DNA of 64,000 nt from Phycisphaerales bacterium (GCA_020849615.1 JADLFW010000040.1:62001-126000); one strand, 5' to 3'; positions 55,062 to 64,000 are shown, numbered from the stretch's first letter. Numbers and translations are program-made. The notes: generated from the letters alone by a model not told the origin.

Positions 55062-55820
55062 GTGGTGACTCAGGCAAGCGAGAAGCGGGTGGCGGTGGTG
55101 ACGGGCGCGAGCCGCGGCATCGGCCGGGCGATCGCCCTGCGACTCGCGCGGGATGGCCGGCACGTGGTGCTGGTCAGCCGCAGCGCCGGGCCGCTGAGTG
55201 ACCTGGCCCAGCAGATCGAGGCCCAGCACGGGCCCGGCTCGGCGAGCTTCAAGGCGGTTGATGTCGGCGACCCCAAGGAGTTCGGCGAGGCGATCGAGCA
55301 GGTGATCGCGGAGCGCGGGCGGCTCGACATCCTCATCAACAACGCGGGGATCACCAAGGATGGACTGGTCCTCCGCATGAGCGATGAGGACTGGAACGCC
55401 GTGCTTTCGACCAACCTGACCTCGGCGTTTGTCGGCATCCGGGCCGCGGCCCGGGCCATGATGAAGGGCCGCTTCGGCCGCATCGTCAACATCAGTTCGA
55501 CCTCGGGCGTCGTCGGCAACGCCGGGCAGGCCAACTACGCCGCGGCCAAGGCCGGGCTGGCGGGCCTCTCCAAGACCATCGCCCGCGAGCTGGGCTCCAA
55601 GGGCATCACCTGCAACGTCATCGCGCCGGGGTTCATCGAGACCGACATGACCGCCAATCTCCCGCCGCAGGTGAAGGAGGGCGTGCTCAACCTCATGGCG
55701 GTGAAGCGGCTCGGCACCGGCGATGACATCGCCGCGGCGGTTTCATACGTCACGAGCGACGATGCCGGGTTCCTGACGGGCCAGGTCATCTGCGTCGATG
55801 GCGGCATGACGATGTGCTGA
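55062..55820 (+). CDS. fabG: 3-oxoacyl-ACP reductase
   Basis: NADPH-dependent SDR of fatty-acid elongation, 252 residues. [26 protein letters not shown], Ser in NISSTSGVVGNAGQ, Y-x3-K in NYAAAKAGL, and IAPGFIETDMT are classic FabG. A strong GGGGAGG precedes the GTG pair at 55062/55065. acpP and fabF are not seen downstream. Confidence 0.94.
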   Translation: MVTQASEKRVAVVTGASRGIGRAIALRLARDGRHVVLVSRSAGPLSDLAQQIEAQHGPGSASFKAVDVGDPKEFGEAIEQVIAERGRLDILINNAGITKDGLVLRMSDEDWNAVLSTNLTSAFVGIRAAARAMMKGRFGRIVNISSTSGVVGNAGQANYAAAKAGLAGLSKTIARELGSKGITCNVIAPGFIETDMTANLPPQVKEGVLNLMAVKRLGTGDDIAAAVSYVTSDDAGFLTGQVICVDGGMTMC

Positions 55821-55826
55821 GGGGAA

Positions 55827-55990
55827 GGCACCGAGGCACGAAGGCACAAAGGCACGAAGTCACGGAAGCGAGATTCGAACTCGCCTCGGAGGTGCCTCTT
55901 CGCCCGAAGGGCGCACGAGCGTTGCCAGGGGCTTGAGCCCCTGGAGCACGGTCCCTCTAACTTGATGTCCGCCCGGAGGGCGGACGAATC
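55827..55990. repeat. short tandem and palindromic repeat region
   Basis: Between fabG and the converging lipoprotein gene lie four to five copies of an AGGCACGA-like octamer (55827-55862). Two strong palindromes follow (around 55929-55946, CCAGGGGCTTGAGCCCCTGG, and around 55967-55985, GTCCGCCCGGAGGGCGGAC). The palindromes could act as bidirectional terminators or be REP-like elements. No gene is visible. Confidence 0.55.
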
Positions 55991-56026
55991 AGTTGTGGGT
56001 AGGGCTCCGCACCTCCATCGCGAGGT

Positions 56027-56404
56027 CTACTTCGCCGAGTTGATCTTTCGCTCCATCATCACGATCCGCTCATCACGCACCGCGACATCTCGCTTGGCGC
56101 TCCCGTACCTCGGCAACTCGAACGGGTAAAACGGATCATCGGCGTGCCGTCCGGCGAGGCGGAACCGGGCCTCGACAAAGTCGAAGCCGCTGTCGGTGCT
56201 GAACTCGTTGATGTAAGAGCCGCCCGGCATGAGGTCGGCGCGGGTGTGACCGACCAGCCCGCGCTCGATGCGTATGAGGTCCATGGTGATGGGTTGCTCG
56301 GAAATGTTGTGGATGTCGAGGGTGTAGTGAGTCTCGCCCGGCGTCACAACGCAGCCGGAGAGGAGACCAATAACCACAGGCAAGGCCATCATCGGGTGTC
56401 TCAT
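56027..56404 (-). CDS. small lipoprotein of unknown function
   Basis: About 125 residues with a signal peptide ending in lipobox LLSGC, then a beta-rich domain (YTLDIHNISEQPITMDLIRIERG). GAGGAG six bases upstream favours ATG 56404 over ATG 56410. It is the last gene of the minus-strand operon that starts with the sigma factor. Confidence 0.65.
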   Translation of the reverse strand: MRHPMMALPVVIGLLSGCVVTPGETHYTLDIHNISEQPITMDLIRIERGLVGHTRADLMPGGSYINEFSTDSGFDFVEARFRLAGRHADDPFYPFELPRYGSAKRDVAVRDERIVMMERKINSAK

Positions 56405-56422
56405 CTGCATCTCCTCGGCCCG

Positions 56423-57223
56423 TCAGCGCAGCAAGGACTGGGCTCGCTTGGTCAGATCGTCCGAAACGACGGGCCTCGCGGCCTCTTCTAGTTCGGGCCG
56501 GATCACATAGGGCACGGCCACATCATTGAAATCGAATCGACCATCGCGATTTGTGTCGGTCGCGATCATCGCGAACACGGATGCGGTCGGTGCGTCGTAA
56601 GAAACCTCCCACACTTGGGCATCCCGCGGGGACACGACCCGTGGATTCCTTCCTGACGCGTCGGCGATGATCAAGGCGCGAGCATCACGATCATCGAGCG
56701 ATCCGTCCTGGTTTGTGTCGGCGATCACCGCGACAAACGCCAATCCGGCGGTGACAAACTGCTTCTCAGCATCCGACCAGAATCCCAGAAGCTGAAATCG
56801 TCCGATGACGCCCCGGGTATTCAGGATCATCCATTCCTCCCCGGAGTCGAGATCGCGGGCAAGTACGTTGTGCCAGCGAACATTCTGTTGCACCAAAACG
56901 CCGCCTGCCCGCGAGGATGCCGCATACCCATTGGTGTCGTACAGCACACCACCCCGAGTGTACGGGTCACTGTCCTCAAAGAGGCCCTTTCGTGATGCGA
57001 TCGCGAACGGGACGAGGACCACGCGCTGGCCCGGGATAGCAATCGGGGACGTGAGCGTCGATCGGCCCGTCACCTCTCCCGACGACTTGGTTGTCGCGAT
57101 CGTTCGTTCATCGCGAGTGGCCGACGAGGAGCTGCTGCACGAGGTCTGCACACTCAGCGGCGAAAGACTCAGGCATGCGAGGGTAACGATACGGAATCGC
57201 ATGGGTCCTGTTGGAGCCGACAT
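56423..57223 (-). CDS. secreted protein with EF-hand-like calcium loops
   Basis: A 266-residue protein with an N-terminal signal (possible lipobox ending SC), a beta-rich middle, and two D-x-N-x-D-G loops (DTNQDGSLDDRDA and DTNRDGRFDFNDV) typical of EF-hand or dockerin calcium binding. GGGAGG precedes the ATG, which abuts the stop of the VIT/vWA gene. Confidence 0.65.
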   Translation of the reverse strand: MSAPTGPMRFRIVTLACLSLSPLSVQTSCSSSSSATRDERTIATTKSSGEVTGRSTLTSPIAIPGQRVVLVPFAIASRKGLFEDSDPYTRGGVLYDTNGYAASSRAGGVLVQQNVRWHNVLARDLDSGEEWMILNTRGVIGRFQLLGFWSDAEKQFVTAGLAFVAVIADTNQDGSLDDRDARALIIADASGRNPRVVSPRDAQVWEVSYDAPTASVFAMIATDTNRDGRFDFNDVAVPYVIRPELEEAARPVVSDDLTKRAQSLLR

Positions 57224-59587
57224 TCAGAATCCTCCCGGCCGGTCCACGGTCCGGCCTTCCTGCACCGTCGTGTCGTACTTCACGCCTTCCGGCACCGGCA
57301 CGGGCACGCTCACCGTCGTCCCGAAGTCGCCGGCGGTCCGCGAGGCGCTGTCCACCGCGATGAACGCGGTGTACGACGACATCAGCGAGTAGTCGAGCGC
57401 GAGCTGGCGGATGCCGCCGGTCGTGTCGCCCCGGCCCGCGATCTGCTGACGGGCCAGGTCCGCGATCTTCATCCGGGCCCAGACCTGCGGCAATGTCCGC
57501 GCCGCCGCTACGGATGTCGAGCCGCCGACCGGCACCGTGAACTCGCGGGGCTTGCCCCCGGCCCGCCCGCGCACCGTGATGGGACGAGAGAACTCGCCCT
57601 CAAACCGCCCCGTGATCAGCACGGGCCGGCCCACGAACAGGTCGGGCGGGCGGCTGGGGTAGATCTCGGTCACATTCGCCGCGCCCCAGTCCACCTCCAG
57701 GTTCGTCAGCGCCGCCTTCGAGACTGCATCGAAGAACGAATCCATGACCTCGTCGGTCTTGTCGCCGGGCCCGGCGTAGCTCACCGCGCCCCGGCCCATC
57801 CGCGACATCTCATCCATGAGATACCGGTTGGGTGAGGAGCCGATGCCCAGGCCGAAGATGCGGGAATCGCCGAGCCCCTGGTCCAGTTCGCGGAGGATCT
57901 CGCCCTCGTTGCCGATGAAGCCATCGGTGAGGAACGCCACGAACCGCAGACGCTCGCCATCCTTGGGGAAACCCAGCGCAGCGCGCATCCCGTTGATCAT
58001 GTACGTCCCGCCGCCGGCGTTGAGGCTGCGGACATACGAGCGCCCCTGGCGGATGTTGGCCGATGTCGCCGCCATCGGGTAGCGGCCCAGCCCCGAGACC
58101 GACTCCGCGAAATCCAGGATTTGGAACGTGTCCTCATCGCGGAGTTTCGACAACCCCGCCTCGACGGCGGCCCGGGCCTGCTCGATCGGTCGTCCCTGCA
58201 TGCTGCCCGAGCAATCAACGACAAAGACCATCTCGACGGGCCCGCGCTCCAGGCGCGAGAGGTCCTTCGGCGGCACCAGCATGAGCGTGAAGTACCCGCC
58301 GCGGGAATCGCGGTGGGTGACCAGCGCGGTCTCGACCGCCTCGCCCGCCACCGTGTACCGCAGAATGAAGTCCTTGTTGGGGATCGAATCGCTCCGCGCC
58401 AGCCGCACCCGGGCCTGCGAACTGCTCCCGCCGGGCCGGTCGATCTCCACGCGGTGCGTCGGGCTCTCGATCGAACGGATCCGCACCCCCGCATCGATAT
58501 CCAGCGCCAGCGAGATGTCCGAACCGCTCCGCTCGCCGGGCCTGAGGTACTGGACTTCCGTTGATTGGCCCGAAGCGCCGCCCGCGCCGCGGCCCACCGC
58601 GCCGATGCCATCCGTCGTTCCGGGGGTGCCGGGCGGGTTGAAGCGCGGGCCGATCACCATCGGGAAGACCCACTCGTACCCGCCATCGCGGTAGGTGAGC
58701 GTCGAGTAATACGTCATCGACACATCGATGGCCCGGCCCGGCTCGATGTTGGCAACCCGCTGCGTGAAGATGTTGGGCCGCTCCTGTGTCAGCAGGCTGG
58801 CGACATGCCCCTGGGCCCGGGCCGCGTTGTAGATCTGCTGGGCTTCCTGGCGCTCGCGGATGATCCCGCGGATCTTCCGCTCCCCGATCGTCATGACAAA
58901 GTCGCTTACGGCCGCATTCTCCGGAAGCGGGAAGGCGTAGACCGCCTCGATCTTGGAGTCGTAGGGATTGGTGAAGGTCTGCGTGACCGTGACGCTGGAG
59001 ATGTACCCAGCGATCGACCCCGAAACGTCGGTGTGCCTCAGCGGCACCGCGACCTGCTTGCCCCATTCGGTGGGTTGGCCCGCGGGCCAGCAGACCAGAG
59101 ATCCGGAGCCGGGGACATCATCCTCAGGGCGGGCCCGCGTGGTGGTGCGGCGCTCGATGATCCAGAGTTCTTCGGTGGAGGACGAGACATAAGGCCCATC
59201 TCCGGCGCGGACCGGGGGACGGTCTGCATCGCCTCCGATCCCAAGCCGGCGACGCTTGATCGCTTCGGAGTACCGGGCCAGGTCTTCCTCCGTCAGAACA
59301 CGCATCTTCGCCGAGGGAGACGCTAATCCTCCGCTTGGATTAGCGGGCGGCGTCTCCGCGTGCACTCCGCTCACCCTGCCACTCATGTAAAGGTCGAACT
59401 CAGCGTTGCCGGCCATCGCCTCGGCCGCCGCGGCCCGCTCCTGTTCCAGACGTGCGTCGCCCATTGTCGTGGCGCGGTTGGTGTCGTAGAGCTTGCCGTA
59501 TTCCGAGTTGCCCACGCTGCACGCCACCAGCGCAGCCATGAGCGCGGTGAACGACACAACCCCCAGCACAATTCTCGCTCGTCTCAT
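57224..59587 (-). CDS. VIT and von Willebrand factor A domain surface protein
   Basis: A 787-residue exported protein. The N-terminus is a signal region with a lipobox-like VACS. A VIT domain (about 190-320: VTVTQTFTNPYDSKIEAVYAFPLPENAAV) is followed by a vWA domain with MIDAS motif FVVDCSGSMQGRPIEQ (about 450-620) and a C-terminal beta domain. This is the layout of inter-alpha-trypsin-inhibitor-like bacterial proteins that mediate adhesion. It overlaps the upstream gene by four bases. Confidence 0.85.
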   Translation of the reverse strand: MRRARIVLGVVSFTALMAALVACSVGNSEYGKLYDTNRATTMGDARLEQERAAAAEAMAGNAEFDLYMSGRVSGVHAETPPANPSGGLASPSAKMRVLTEEDLARYSEAIKRRRLGIGGDADRPPVRAGDGPYVSSSTEELWIIERRTTTRARPEDDVPGSGSLVCWPAGQPTEWGKQVAVPLRHTDVSGSIAGYISSVTVTQTFTNPYDSKIEAVYAFPLPENAAVSDFVMTIGERKIRGIIRERQEAQQIYNAARAQGHVASLLTQERPNIFTQRVANIEPGRAIDVSMTYYSTLTYRDGGYEWVFPMVIGPRFNPPGTPGTTDGIGAVGRGAGGASGQSTEVQYLRPGERSGSDISLALDIDAGVRIRSIESPTHRVEIDRPGGSSSQARVRLARSDSIPNKDFILRYTVAGEAVETALVTHRDSRGGYFTLMLVPPKDLSRLERGPVEMVFVVDCSGSMQGRPIEQARAAVEAGLSKLRDEDTFQILDFAESVSGLGRYPMAATSANIRQGRSYVRSLNAGGGTYMINGMRAALGFPKDGERLRFVAFLTDGFIGNEGEILRELDQGLGDSRIFGLGIGSSPNRYLMDEMSRMGRGAVSYAGPGDKTDEVMDSFFDAVSKAALTNLEVDWGAANVTEIYPSRPPDLFVGRPVLITGRFEGEFSRPITVRGRAGGKPREFTVPVGGSTSVAAARTLPQVWARMKIADLARQQIAGRGDTTGGIRQLALDYSLMSSYTAFIAVDSASRTAGDFGTTVSVPVPVPEGVKYDTTVQEGRTVDRPGGF

Positions 59588-60096
59588 TGCGGGTCTCCAC
59601 CATCCGCCGCTGCGCGGATGGGCTCGAAGGTCAGGTTGGCTTCGATTGTCCGGGCTTCAGGCCCGGCCGTGGTCTGGAGCCGGGCCTCGTACTCGGGCGC
59701 GGGCCCGGCCTCGATCATGACATGCACGCGGGCAACCCTGACCCGCGCGGCCGGCAGCTCGCCCGCGGGCTTCGTCGAGAGCGCGCCGATGATGACGCGG
59801 TCCTGCTGCATGGCGGCCGGGTCGTAGTACGGCGGCTGGGTGTACGCGGGGTGATCGCCGCCCTCGATGCCGACGATCTTGACCTGGCCCGCGCGGGCAC
59901 GGAACTCGAGCTGGTACGCCGCGAGCGGGCCCGTGGGTGTGATGAACAGGTCGATCGCCTCGAACCGCGGCCCGGCCTGTGAGACTTCATCGCCCATCGC
60001 GCCCCGGCGGCCCGCCCGGCCCGGGACCAACCCCATCGCCGCGGCGAGCAGCACCAGCAGCAGGGCGGCAAGGAGGCCCGGCCGGTGGCGGTTCAC
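59584..60096 (-). CDS. small secreted or membrane-anchored protein
   Basis: About 170 residues starting at GTG. An N-terminal hydrophobic helix (LLAALLLVLLAAAMGLVPG) is followed by a beta-rich domain (FEAIDLFITPTGPLAAYQLEFRARAGQVKIVGIEGG). No family recognised. It overlaps both neighbours by four bases, so it is translationally coupled within the sigma-factor operon. Confidence 0.65.
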   Translation of the reverse strand: MNRHRPGLLAALLLVLLAAAMGLVPGRAGRRGAMGDEVSQAGPRFEAIDLFITPTGPLAAYQLEFRARAGQVKIVGIEGGDHPAYTQPPYYDPAAMQQDRVIIGALSTKPAGELPAARVRVARVHVMIEAGPAPEYEARLQTTAGPEARTIEANLTFEPIRAAADGGDPQ

Positions 60097-60494
60097 AGGC
60101 CACCTCCGGACAGTCGAACCGCGCCCAGCGCGAGCCGATCGACATCGGCCCGGTCGACCGCGCCATCGCCGGTGAAATCCCACGAACGCTGAGCCTTGGA
60201 CTCATCCACAGCGCGGGCCAGCACCAGCGCATCGACCATGTCGACCGCGCCATCGCCGTTCAGGTCGCCGCGTGCGCCCCGCTCGCGCCACGGGCCGATG
60301 ATCACCGCCAGCGCCAGCCCGGCCGCCGCGGCAAGGGATGCGCCCCGGATGAGCATCCGCCGCCGCCGGGCCGCCGCGAGCCGCGCTGTCGCCAGCCCCC
60401 GGGCATCAAATCCGGGCCATACGGCCACCGGGCCATCCAAGCGCCGCAGCGCCGGCTTCAGCCCGTCAGGGATGTCCGAATCTGGCCGGTCCAC
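60093..60494 (-). CDS. membrane protein with dockerin type I domain, candidate anti-sigma factor
   Basis: A 133-residue protein with a cytoplasmic N-terminus (~45 residues, basic), one membrane helix (GASLAAAAGLALAVIIGPW) and an outside dockerin-like domain with two calcium loops (DLNGDGAVDMVDALVLARAVD and DFTGDGAVDRADVDRLA). Encoded directly after an ECF sigma factor and with a suitable topology, it may be the anti-sigma factor; this is inference. Confidence 0.72.
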   Translation of the reverse strand: MDRPDSDIPDGLKPALRRLDGPVAVWPGFDARGLATARLAAARRRRMLIRGASLAAAAGLALAVIIGPWRERGARGDLNGDGAVDMVDALVLARAVDESKAQRSWDFTGDGAVDRADVDRLALGAVRLSGGGL

Positions 60495-60544
60495 GTTCGT
60501 TCAGTGCGCGGGCCGCCCGCCGGGTTCACGGATTCGGGCATCCA

Positions 60545-61099
60545 TCATCCAAAATTCTCGAAGTACCGCCGGGCCCGGGCATCGGACCGCAGCGTCTGCA
60601 ACGCGAGATGAAGGCGTGACTTCACAGTTCCAAGGGGGATCGCCAGCGCCAGCGCGATCTCTTCGAGCGTCATCTCATCAACCGCCCGCATCAGCAGGAC
60701 CTCGCGCTGTCCGGGCGGCAGGGTGTCGACCGCGGCCGCGAGTTCCGGCGATGGGCCGTCCATTCCCGGCCCCGATACCGCCCCGGCCCGGCCCGTCAAG
60801 GGTGTGAGCCGGGCCTCGACTTGCCTGGCCCGGGCCCGCGCAAGGGCGGTGTGCCGAGCGATCGGGAACAGGTAGGTGGTCAGCCGGGCCGTCAGCCGAA
60901 AGCCGGGGAACTTGCGCAGCAGGGTCAGGAAGACCTCGTGGGTGATGTCGGCGGGGTCTTCGCCCGGCGGCGCATACCGCCGGGCCACGCGGAAGACCCA
61001 GTCCCGATGCCGCAGGTACAGCGCCTCGAACGCGGAAGGCTCGCCCGCGTTGAGCGCTGCCACCAGCTCCGCATCGGTGCGTGGGTCTTGGCCCGGCAT
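60545..61099 (-). CDS. ECF-family RNA polymerase sigma factor
   Basis: A 184-residue sigma-70-like factor with region 2 (FEALYLRHRDWVFRVARRY, DITHEVFLTLLRKF) and region 4 (LPPGQREVLLMRAVDEMTLEEIALALAIPLGTVKSRLHLALQTLR). It is the first gene of a coupled minus-strand operon encoding the surface proteins and probably controls it. Confidence 0.9.
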   Translation of the reverse strand: MPGQDPRTDAELVAALNAGEPSAFEALYLRHRDWVFRVARRYAPPGEDPADITHEVFLTLLRKFPGFRLTARLTTYLFPIARHTALARARARQVEARLTPLTGRAGAVSGPGMDGPSPELAAAVDTLPPGQREVLLMRAVDEMTLEEIALALAIPLGTVKSRLHLALQTLRSDARARRYFENFG

Positions 61100-61161
61100 G
61101 CCGGGCAGCGTAGCCGATGGGCCCGTGATATCGTGCGGGCCAGACCTAGCAAGGAGCGGGT

Positions 61162-63672
61162 ATGTCCCTATTCGCGCATCGGTTGATCGCGGCGGCGGTG
61201 CTGGCGGCCTCGGTTCAATTCACGCTTCCGGGCCGGGCCATCGGCCAGGAAACTCTGGAGTTCCGGGAGGGGCTGGCGATCGAGGGGGTCGTCTCGGCCC
61301 GGCGCTACCCGCTGCGGATCGATGCCGTCGAGCGTCAGATCGTGGCGGGCACGTTCACGGTGCCGAGCGAGGACGACCGTGTGCCGCTGCCCGATGGCAA
61401 GGCCAAGGCGTGGACCAAGGTCACCGCGGGCGAGGATGGCGCCATTCCGGGTGACAAGTTCCGCAGCGGGTACGCGTGCTGGCGGGTCACCGTGCCCGAT
61501 CGCCGCATCATGATGCTGGAAGCGACGGGCCACGGGATGGTCTATGTCAACGGTGAGCCGCGAGCGGGCGATCCATACGGCAACGGCATCATGGGCCTGC
61601 CTGTGCTGCTGAACGGGGGCGAGAACACGCTGCTCTTCGCGTACGGGCGCGGGCCCGTCCGGGCCAAGCTGGCCAAGCCCAAAGCGGAGGTCTTCATCGA
61701 CACGCGCGATGCCACGCTGCCGGATCTGCCCGCTGATGTCAACCCAGATAGCCAGCCCGGCGCGGTGCTGGTGGTGAACGCCACACAGAAGACACTCACG
61801 GGCTGGCGCATCTTCGCGCGTGATGATCCCAAGACGGGGACGACGATCCCGTGTGCAATCCCGGCCATACCACCACTGAGCGTCAGGAAGGTGATGTTCT
61901 GGAGCCCCGCGACGCAATTGGTCGCGGAGGCCCCGAGTGAGTCGATCTGCCCCACCGAGCTCCGTGGACCTGCCGGGGAAGGCTACAGCGCTGACGGGCC
62001 CACCGTGACGTTCCGCCGCCGGATGCCGGGCCAGACCTCCAAGCGCACTTTCATCAGCGACATCGACGGCAGCGTGCAGTACTACGCCGTCGTCCCCGCG
62101 TCCCCCGGGTCGGCGACCGATCGCACCGCCATGGTCCTCTCGCTCCACGGCGCGAGCGTAGAAGCGACGGGCCAGGCCGATTCCTATTTCCCGAAGCCCT
62201 GGGCCACGATCATCTGCCCGACCAACCGCCGCCCGTTCGGCTTCGACTGGGAAGACTGGGGCCGGCTCGACGCCCTCGAGGTCCTGGCCGATGCGAGCAA
62301 GCACATCGCGCACGATGCATCCCGCACCTACCTGACGGGCCATTCGATGGGCGGGCACGGCACGTGGCAGCTCGGCGCACTCTTCCCGGATCGGTTCGCC
62401 GCGATCGGGCCCAGCGCGGGCTGGAGCTCCTTCCAGTCCTACACCGGCACCGGCGCGGTCAAGGACCCCGACCCGGTGATCGAGCTCCTGCAGCGCGCCG
62501 CGGCCTCATCCGAGACCATGGAGTACATCCGCAACTACGAGACGCAGGGGGTGTACATCCTCCACGGCGATGCGGATGACAATGTCCCGGTGAAGCAGGC
62601 CCGGGACATGCGCGAGGCGCTGTCGAAGTTCCACACCGATCTCACCTGGTTCGAGCAGCCCGGCGCGGGCCACTGGTGGGAGAACTCCGATGAGCCCGGG
62701 GCTGAGTGCCTCGACTGGCCCGCCATGTTCGACCTCTTCGCCCGCCGGCGGCTGGCGTCCGATGCCGAGACCCGCGAGGTCCGCTTCGCCACGCCCAGCC
62801 CGGCCATCTCCTCCAGCTTCCGCTGGGCCGCGATCGAGGCCCAGATCAAGCCTCTGAAACCCTCCTCGATCGATCTCCGCTTCGACCCCGGCAAGCGCCG
62901 CTTCACCGGCACCACCGACAACGTCGAGCGGCTGTCGCTGAGCCTGGCGCACATCGCGGACGAGCCCGTCGCGGTCGAACTCGACGGCACCAAGTTCGCC
63001 GACCTCGCCCACCCGGGCGGCGAGTCGCCGCGGCTGTGGCTGGCCCGCGCTGCCGATGGCGCCTGGTCGGTGATGGATCATCCCTCGCCCGATCTGAAGG
63101 GCCCGCACCGCGGCGGGCTCTTCAAGGATGCCTTCCGAAACCGCGTGCAGCTCATCTACGGCACCAAGGGCACGCCCGGAGAGAACGCCTGGGCATTCGC
63201 CAAGGCGCGGTACGACGCCGAGACGTTCTGGTACCGCGGCAACGGCTCGCTCGAGGTCATTGCGGACACCGACTTCAACGCCGCGGACGAGCCCGACCGC
63301 AACATCGTGCTCTACGGCAACGCCCGCACGAACGCGGCGTGGCCCGCGCTGCTGTCGGGGAGCCCCGTGCAGGTCGAGGATGGGAAGGTGCGCCTCGGCC
63401 CGCGCGAGGCCACGGGAGATGACCTGGCGTGCCTTTTCATCCGCCCGCGCCCGGGCAGCGGCACGGCGTCGGTGGGTGTGGTTTCGGGCACGGGCCCGGC
63501 AGGGATGCGCCTCACGGACCGTCTGCCGTATTTCCTGTCGGGTGTGGGGTATCCCGATGTGACGATCCTGGGCCCGGAGATGCTCGAGCAGGGCGGGCCC
63601 GGCGTCCGGGCCACGGGCTACTTCGGCAATGACTGGAGCGTCGAGCGCGGCGAGTGGGCGTGGAGGGAGTAG
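61162..63672 (+). CDS. large secreted alpha/beta-hydrolase (S9-like peptidase/esterase)
   Basis: An 836-residue protein with a signal peptide (cleavage near AIGQ), an N-terminal beta-rich region, and an alpha/beta-hydrolase domain at about 310-520. The nucleophile elbow is TGHSMGGHGTW; an Asp in ILHGDADDNVPV and His in GAGHWW complete a plausible triad. A C-terminal beta-rich part follows. This matches planctomycete prolyl-oligopeptidase-like secreted hydrolases; the substrate is unknown. AAGGAG precedes the ATG. Confidence 0.8.
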   Translation: MSLFAHRLIAAAVLAASVQFTLPGRAIGQETLEFREGLAIEGVVSARRYPLRIDAVERQIVAGTFTVPSEDDRVPLPDGKAKAWTKVTAGEDGAIPGDKFRSGYACWRVTVPDRRIMMLEATGHGMVYVNGEPRAGDPYGNGIMGLPVLLNGGENTLLFAYGRGPVRAKLAKPKAEVFIDTRDATLPDLPADVNPDSQPGAVLVVNATQKTLTGWRIFARDDPKTGTTIPCAIPAIPPLSVRKVMFWSPATQLVAEAPSESICPTELRGPAGEGYSADGPTVTFRRRMPGQTSKRTFISDIDGSVQYYAVVPASPGSATDRTAMVLSLHGASVEATGQADSYFPKPWATIICPTNRRPFGFDWEDWGRLDALEVLADASKHIAHDASRTYLTGHSMGGHGTWQLGALFPDRFAAIGPSAGWSSFQSYTGTGAVKDPDPVIELLQRAAASSETMEYIRNYETQGVYILHGDADDNVPVKQARDMREALSKFHTDLTWFEQPGAGHWWENSDEPGAECLDWPAMFDLFARRRLASDAETREVRFATPSPAISSSFRWAAIEAQIKPLKPSSIDLRFDPGKRRFTGTTDNVERLSLSLAHIADEPVAVELDGTKFADLAHPGGESPRLWLARAADGAWSVMDHPSPDLKGPHRGGLFKDAFRNRVQLIYGTKGTPGENAWAFAKARYDAETFWYRGNGSLEVIADTDFNAADEPDRNIVLYGNARTNAAWPALLSGSPVQVEDGKVRLGPREATGDDLACLFIRPRPGSGTASVGVVSGTGPAGMRLTDRLPYFLSGVGYPDVTILGPEMLEQGGPGVRATGYFGNDWSVERGEWAWRE

Positions 63673-63675
63673 GCG

Positions 63676-64000
63676 TCAGGCGTAAAGCAGTCCCCAGTCG
63701 CGCCAGAACGTCGGGTACGTCTTGGCGACGCACCCCGGATTCCGGATGAACGTGTTGGGCCGGCGCAGGCCGATGATCGCCAGCGACATCGCCATGCGGT
63801 GATCATCGTACGTGTCGAACTCAACCCGCGGCGCGGTGGCCGAACAGTCGAGCCCACCCGGCGGCGGCGTGATCGACATCGCATCGGGATCTTCGGCGAC
63901 GGGGCATTCCACTTTGATTCCGATCTTGGTGAGCTCGTTGCGGACGGCGGCGATCCGGTCGGTCTCCTTCACCCGCAGCGTCCGCAGCCCGCGCAGGACG
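63676..64000 (-). CDS. aroA: 3-phosphoshikimate 1-carboxyvinyltransferase, C-terminal part
   Basis: The last ~107 residues of EPSP synthase run off the window's right edge. Recognisable are LRVKETDRIAAVRNEL, DTYDDHRMAMSLAIIGLR and CVAKTYPTFW, all conserved near the C-terminus of AroA in the shikimate pathway. It converges on the secreted hydrolase gene, with a 3-bp gap. Confidence 0.92.
   Translation of the reverse strand, partial: VLRGLRTLRVKETDRIAAVRNELTKIGIKVECPVAEDPDAMSITPPPGGLDCSATAPRVEFDTYDDHRMAMSLAIIGLRRPNTFIRNPGCVAKTYPTFWRDWGLLYA

Overview
The window is a very GC-rich bacterial chromosome segment, most likely from a planctomycete of the Phycisphaerae type. The support is a dockerin-bearing protein behind an ECF sigma factor, a VIT/vWA surface protein, and an rpmF-plsX-fabH-fabD-fabG block with extra genes inserted. 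The flanks (1-12.3 kb and 49.1-64 kb) share a strongly G-rich coding-strand style. The middle (12.3-49.1 kb) has a more mixed composition.

Left flank. A lipoprotein joins a tyrosine-phosphatase-like domain to a C-terminal haem c motif. It is followed by a Kef/YbaL-type cation/proton antiporter and kdpB-kdpC-kdpD-kdpE, with no kdpA. An arsenic operon arsR-arsM-acr3 runs the other way, and the 3' ends of acr3 and kdpE overlap.

Island. A 47-bp perfect direct repeat (12327-12373 and 49048-49094), consisting of the 3' part of a tRNA-Lys gene, bounds a 36.8-kb integrative element. A tyrosine integrase and an excisionase-like gene lie next to the intact tRNA. From 12.7 to 33.6 kb the cargo looks like a hypoxia/dormancy regulon. 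It includes a FixL-like PAS kinase with the haem-ligand His, a NarL-type regulator, several universal stress proteins, a ribosome-hibernation-factor/TrkA fusion, Rnk/GreA-type regulators, a truncated globin with a DNA-glycosylase-like partner, a hemerythrin lipoprotein, folE, transaldolase, glutamate dehydrogenase and a TRIC-type channel. Six copies of a motif resembling GGRAACTTCCCCAATCGG sit mainly in divergent promoter regions and are probably its operator. From 33.6 to 41.7 kb lie a P1B-4 metal ATPase, an MFS-cytosine deaminase-SDR block and several broken genes.

The most unusual part is 41.7-44.1 kb. About 1.4-1.7 kb of apparently non-coding DNA folds on the minus strand into many strong hairpins, seven with GNRA tetraloops. 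It leads directly into a basic ORF of unknown function, and a 24-bp imperfect repeat marks both ends of the main structured part. Next come a DUF3883 nuclease-like gene, an XRE/ImmA pair flanked by inverted copies of one promoter/operator, and the recombination module.

Right flank. tRNA-Lys, rpmF, plsX, fabH, two unknown genes, fabD, a lipoprotein gene and fabG form the fatty-acid/phospholipid block. A tightly coupled minus-strand operon follows: ECF sigma factor, membrane dockerin protein, small secreted protein, VIT/vWA protein, EF-hand protein and lipoprotein. A large secreted alpha/beta-hydrolase and the 3' end of aroA close the window.
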